From Streptomyces griseocarneus (GTDB lineage: Bacteria > Actinomycetota > Actinomycetes > Streptomycetales > Streptomycetaceae), in NCBI GenBank assembly GCA_003674045.1, contig PENC01000002.1, positions 310,001 to 374,000 of the forward strand: a stretch of DNA of 64,000 nt, given 5' to 3'. Below the pieces are notes generated by a model. That model was not told where the DNA came from. It worked only from the letters and a program-made list of their open reading frames with translations, and did no database searches. The stretch's first letter is position 1; every line of letters starts with the position of its first letter. The position numbers were made by a program, and so were the translations under genes. This document shows positions 63,171-64,000 of this stretch, piece by piece.

Positions 63171-64000
63171 GTGCTCAGCAGCGCACGCGACACCGCACAC
63201 GACGCCGACGTCGTCATCGTGGGGGCCGGTCTCGCCGGCCTCTCCGCGGCGCACCGGCTCACGGCCGCCGGGGTAACGGTCACCGTCCTGGAGGCCGCCC
63301 CTTACGTCGGTGGTCGGATGACGACCGGCCGGCTCGACGGATTCCGGCTCGACCGCACGGCGCAGCTGCTCAACACCGCCTTCCCGGAGCTGCTCCGCAC
63401 CCCGGGACTCGACGCGCTCACGCTGCGGCCGTTCACCCCGGGGGTCCTGGTCCACGCCGACGGGCGCAACCAGCGCACGGGCGAACCGCGCCACAGCAAG
63501 CGCGCGTTCACCACGGCACGGGCCCTCGCGACGGCCCGCGCGGGCGGCCTCGACCAGGCACGGCTGGGCACCGCGCTCGCCCGGCTGGCGGCCCTGCCCG
63601 CCCACCGGGTCCTCGCCCGCCCCGACCGGCCCACCGCCGACACGCTCACCGGGCGCGGCCTGCCGACGCGCACGGTCGAGGGCTTTCTGCGCCCCCTGCT
63701 GGAGTCCCTGCTCTGCGACCCGGACCTCACGACCTCCAGCCGCTGCGCGGATCTGGTCCTGCGCGGCTACGCGCGGGGCCGCCTCTGTCTGCCGGAAGGC
63801 GGCGCCGACGCCGTCCCCGAGCTGCTCGCCGCACTGCTGCCGCCCGGCACGGTACGCACGGGCGTCCGTGCGGAGAGCGCCTGCACCACGTCCGTCGGCA
63901 CAGCCGGACACGGCGAGTTCCGCTGCCGCTCCGTGGTCGTGGCCACGGGCGCCCGCGCCGCCGCCGAACTGATCCCGGGCCTGCGGATGCCCGGGTTCCA
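63171..64000 (+). CDS. FAD-dependent amine/protoporphyrinogen-oxidase-like protein (5' part, cut by window edge)
   Basis: Open frame from GTG 63171 to the right edge, at least 276 residues. It has the Rossmann FAD loop VVIVGAGLAGLSAAHRL near residue 14, the GG doublet in APYVGGRMTT, and LCLPEGGADAVPELLA. A strong AGGAGGG precedes the start. The plan is that of flavin monoamine oxidases, phytoene desaturases and protoporphyrinogen oxidases. The C-terminal half is outside the window, so the subfamily cannot be told. Confidence 0.85.
   Translation, partial: MLSSARDTAHDADVVIVGAGLAGLSAAHRLTAAGVTVTVLEAAPYVGGRMTTGRLDGFRLDRTAQLLNTAFPELLRTPGLDALTLRPFTPGVLVHADGRNQRTGEPRHSKRAFTTARALATARAGGLDQARLGTALARLAALPAHRVLARPDRPTADTLTGRGLPTRTVEGFLRPLLESLLCDPDLTTSSRCADLVLRGYARGRLCLPEGGADAVPELLAALLPPGTVRTGVRAESACTTSVGTAGHGEFRCRSVVVATGARAAAELIPGLRMPGF

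Noticed and set aside
1..64000. tRNA, rRNA, CRISPR array, insertion sequence, prophage or biosynthetic cluster
   Set aside because: None of the characteristic sequences, repeats or genes is present; the gene content is core chromosomal.

Overview
The window is a high-GC actinomycete chromosome segment, almost certainly from a Streptomyces species. Codon third positions are G/C throughout, GTG and TTG starts are common, and gene order and protein sequences match what I recall of the S. coelicolor SCO2120-SCO2190 region (macS, glkA, pimB-like, trpD, qcr/cta, erpA, nadA, pspA, cob, pepA, lpdA, sucB). This is core chromosome. I see no phage, plasmid, insertion sequence, CRISPR array, tRNA or rRNA. 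The inserted material consists of about ten copies of a roughly 85-215 bp structured intergenic repeat.

Layout. 1-8.7 kb: a MacS-like histidine kinase (cut at the left edge), PlsC-type acyltransferase, serine hydrolase with an acidic membrane protein, an endo/exonuclease-phosphatase, glucokinase GlkA with the small protein upstream of it, an ArsA-like ATPase, an SRPBCC protein and a metallophosphoesterase. 9-20.4 kb: long-chain acyl-CoA ligase, a PimB'-like mannosyltransferase divergent from a GT87 membrane glycosyltransferase, a lipoprotein HExxH protease, two tandem NlpC/P60 cell-wall hydrolases, a NYN-domain protein with a zinc-ribbon protein, a rhomboid protease and a stand-alone AsnC ligand-binding domain. 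20.6-23.4 kb: a cysteine-desulfurase-like PLP enzyme behind a SAM-IV riboswitch with a six-codon leader ORF and a small terminator, then trpD. 23.5-33.1 kb: the whole cytochrome bc1-aa3 chain (ctaCDF, ctaE, qcrCAB), interrupted by a lipoprotein L,D-transpeptidase and a degenerate receiver protein.

33.4-44.2 kb: cysteine desulfurase fused to a TusA-like domain, adenosine kinase AdoK, an exported protein, the Fe-S carrier ErpA divergent from nadA (quinolinate synthase, itself an Fe-S enzyme), a two-component pair, the PspAA-PspA pair and a DUF3043 membrane protein. 44.2-53 kb: a methyltransferase with an apparent CTG start, a DegP/HtrA-type lipoprotein protease, and cobU, cobT and cobS. Between cobT and cobS lie a lysylphosphatidylglycerol-synthase-like protein, a rhomboid-like protein and a convergent membrane protein. 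53-64 kb: leucyl aminopeptidase, lpdA-sucB (E3 and E2 of the 2-oxoacid dehydrogenases), GntR and WYL regulators, an SDR, DUF4240, a TIGR01777 epimerase, and a flavin oxidoreductase cut at the right edge.

Functional themes are energy metabolism (bc1-aa3, E2/E3, NAD synthesis), Fe-S and sulfur transfer (two desulfurase-like enzymes, TusA domain, ErpA), envelope maintenance (PlsC, PIM-type glycosyltransferases, NlpC/P60, L,D-transpeptidase, PspA, HtrA, MprF-like) and cobalamin assembly. The most unusual items are the SAM-IV/leader/terminator arrangement upstream of a desulfurase-like gene of unknown role, the repeat family that fills nearly every sizeable convergent gap, and one repeat copy that appears to have inserted in frame inside a lipoprotein signal peptide.
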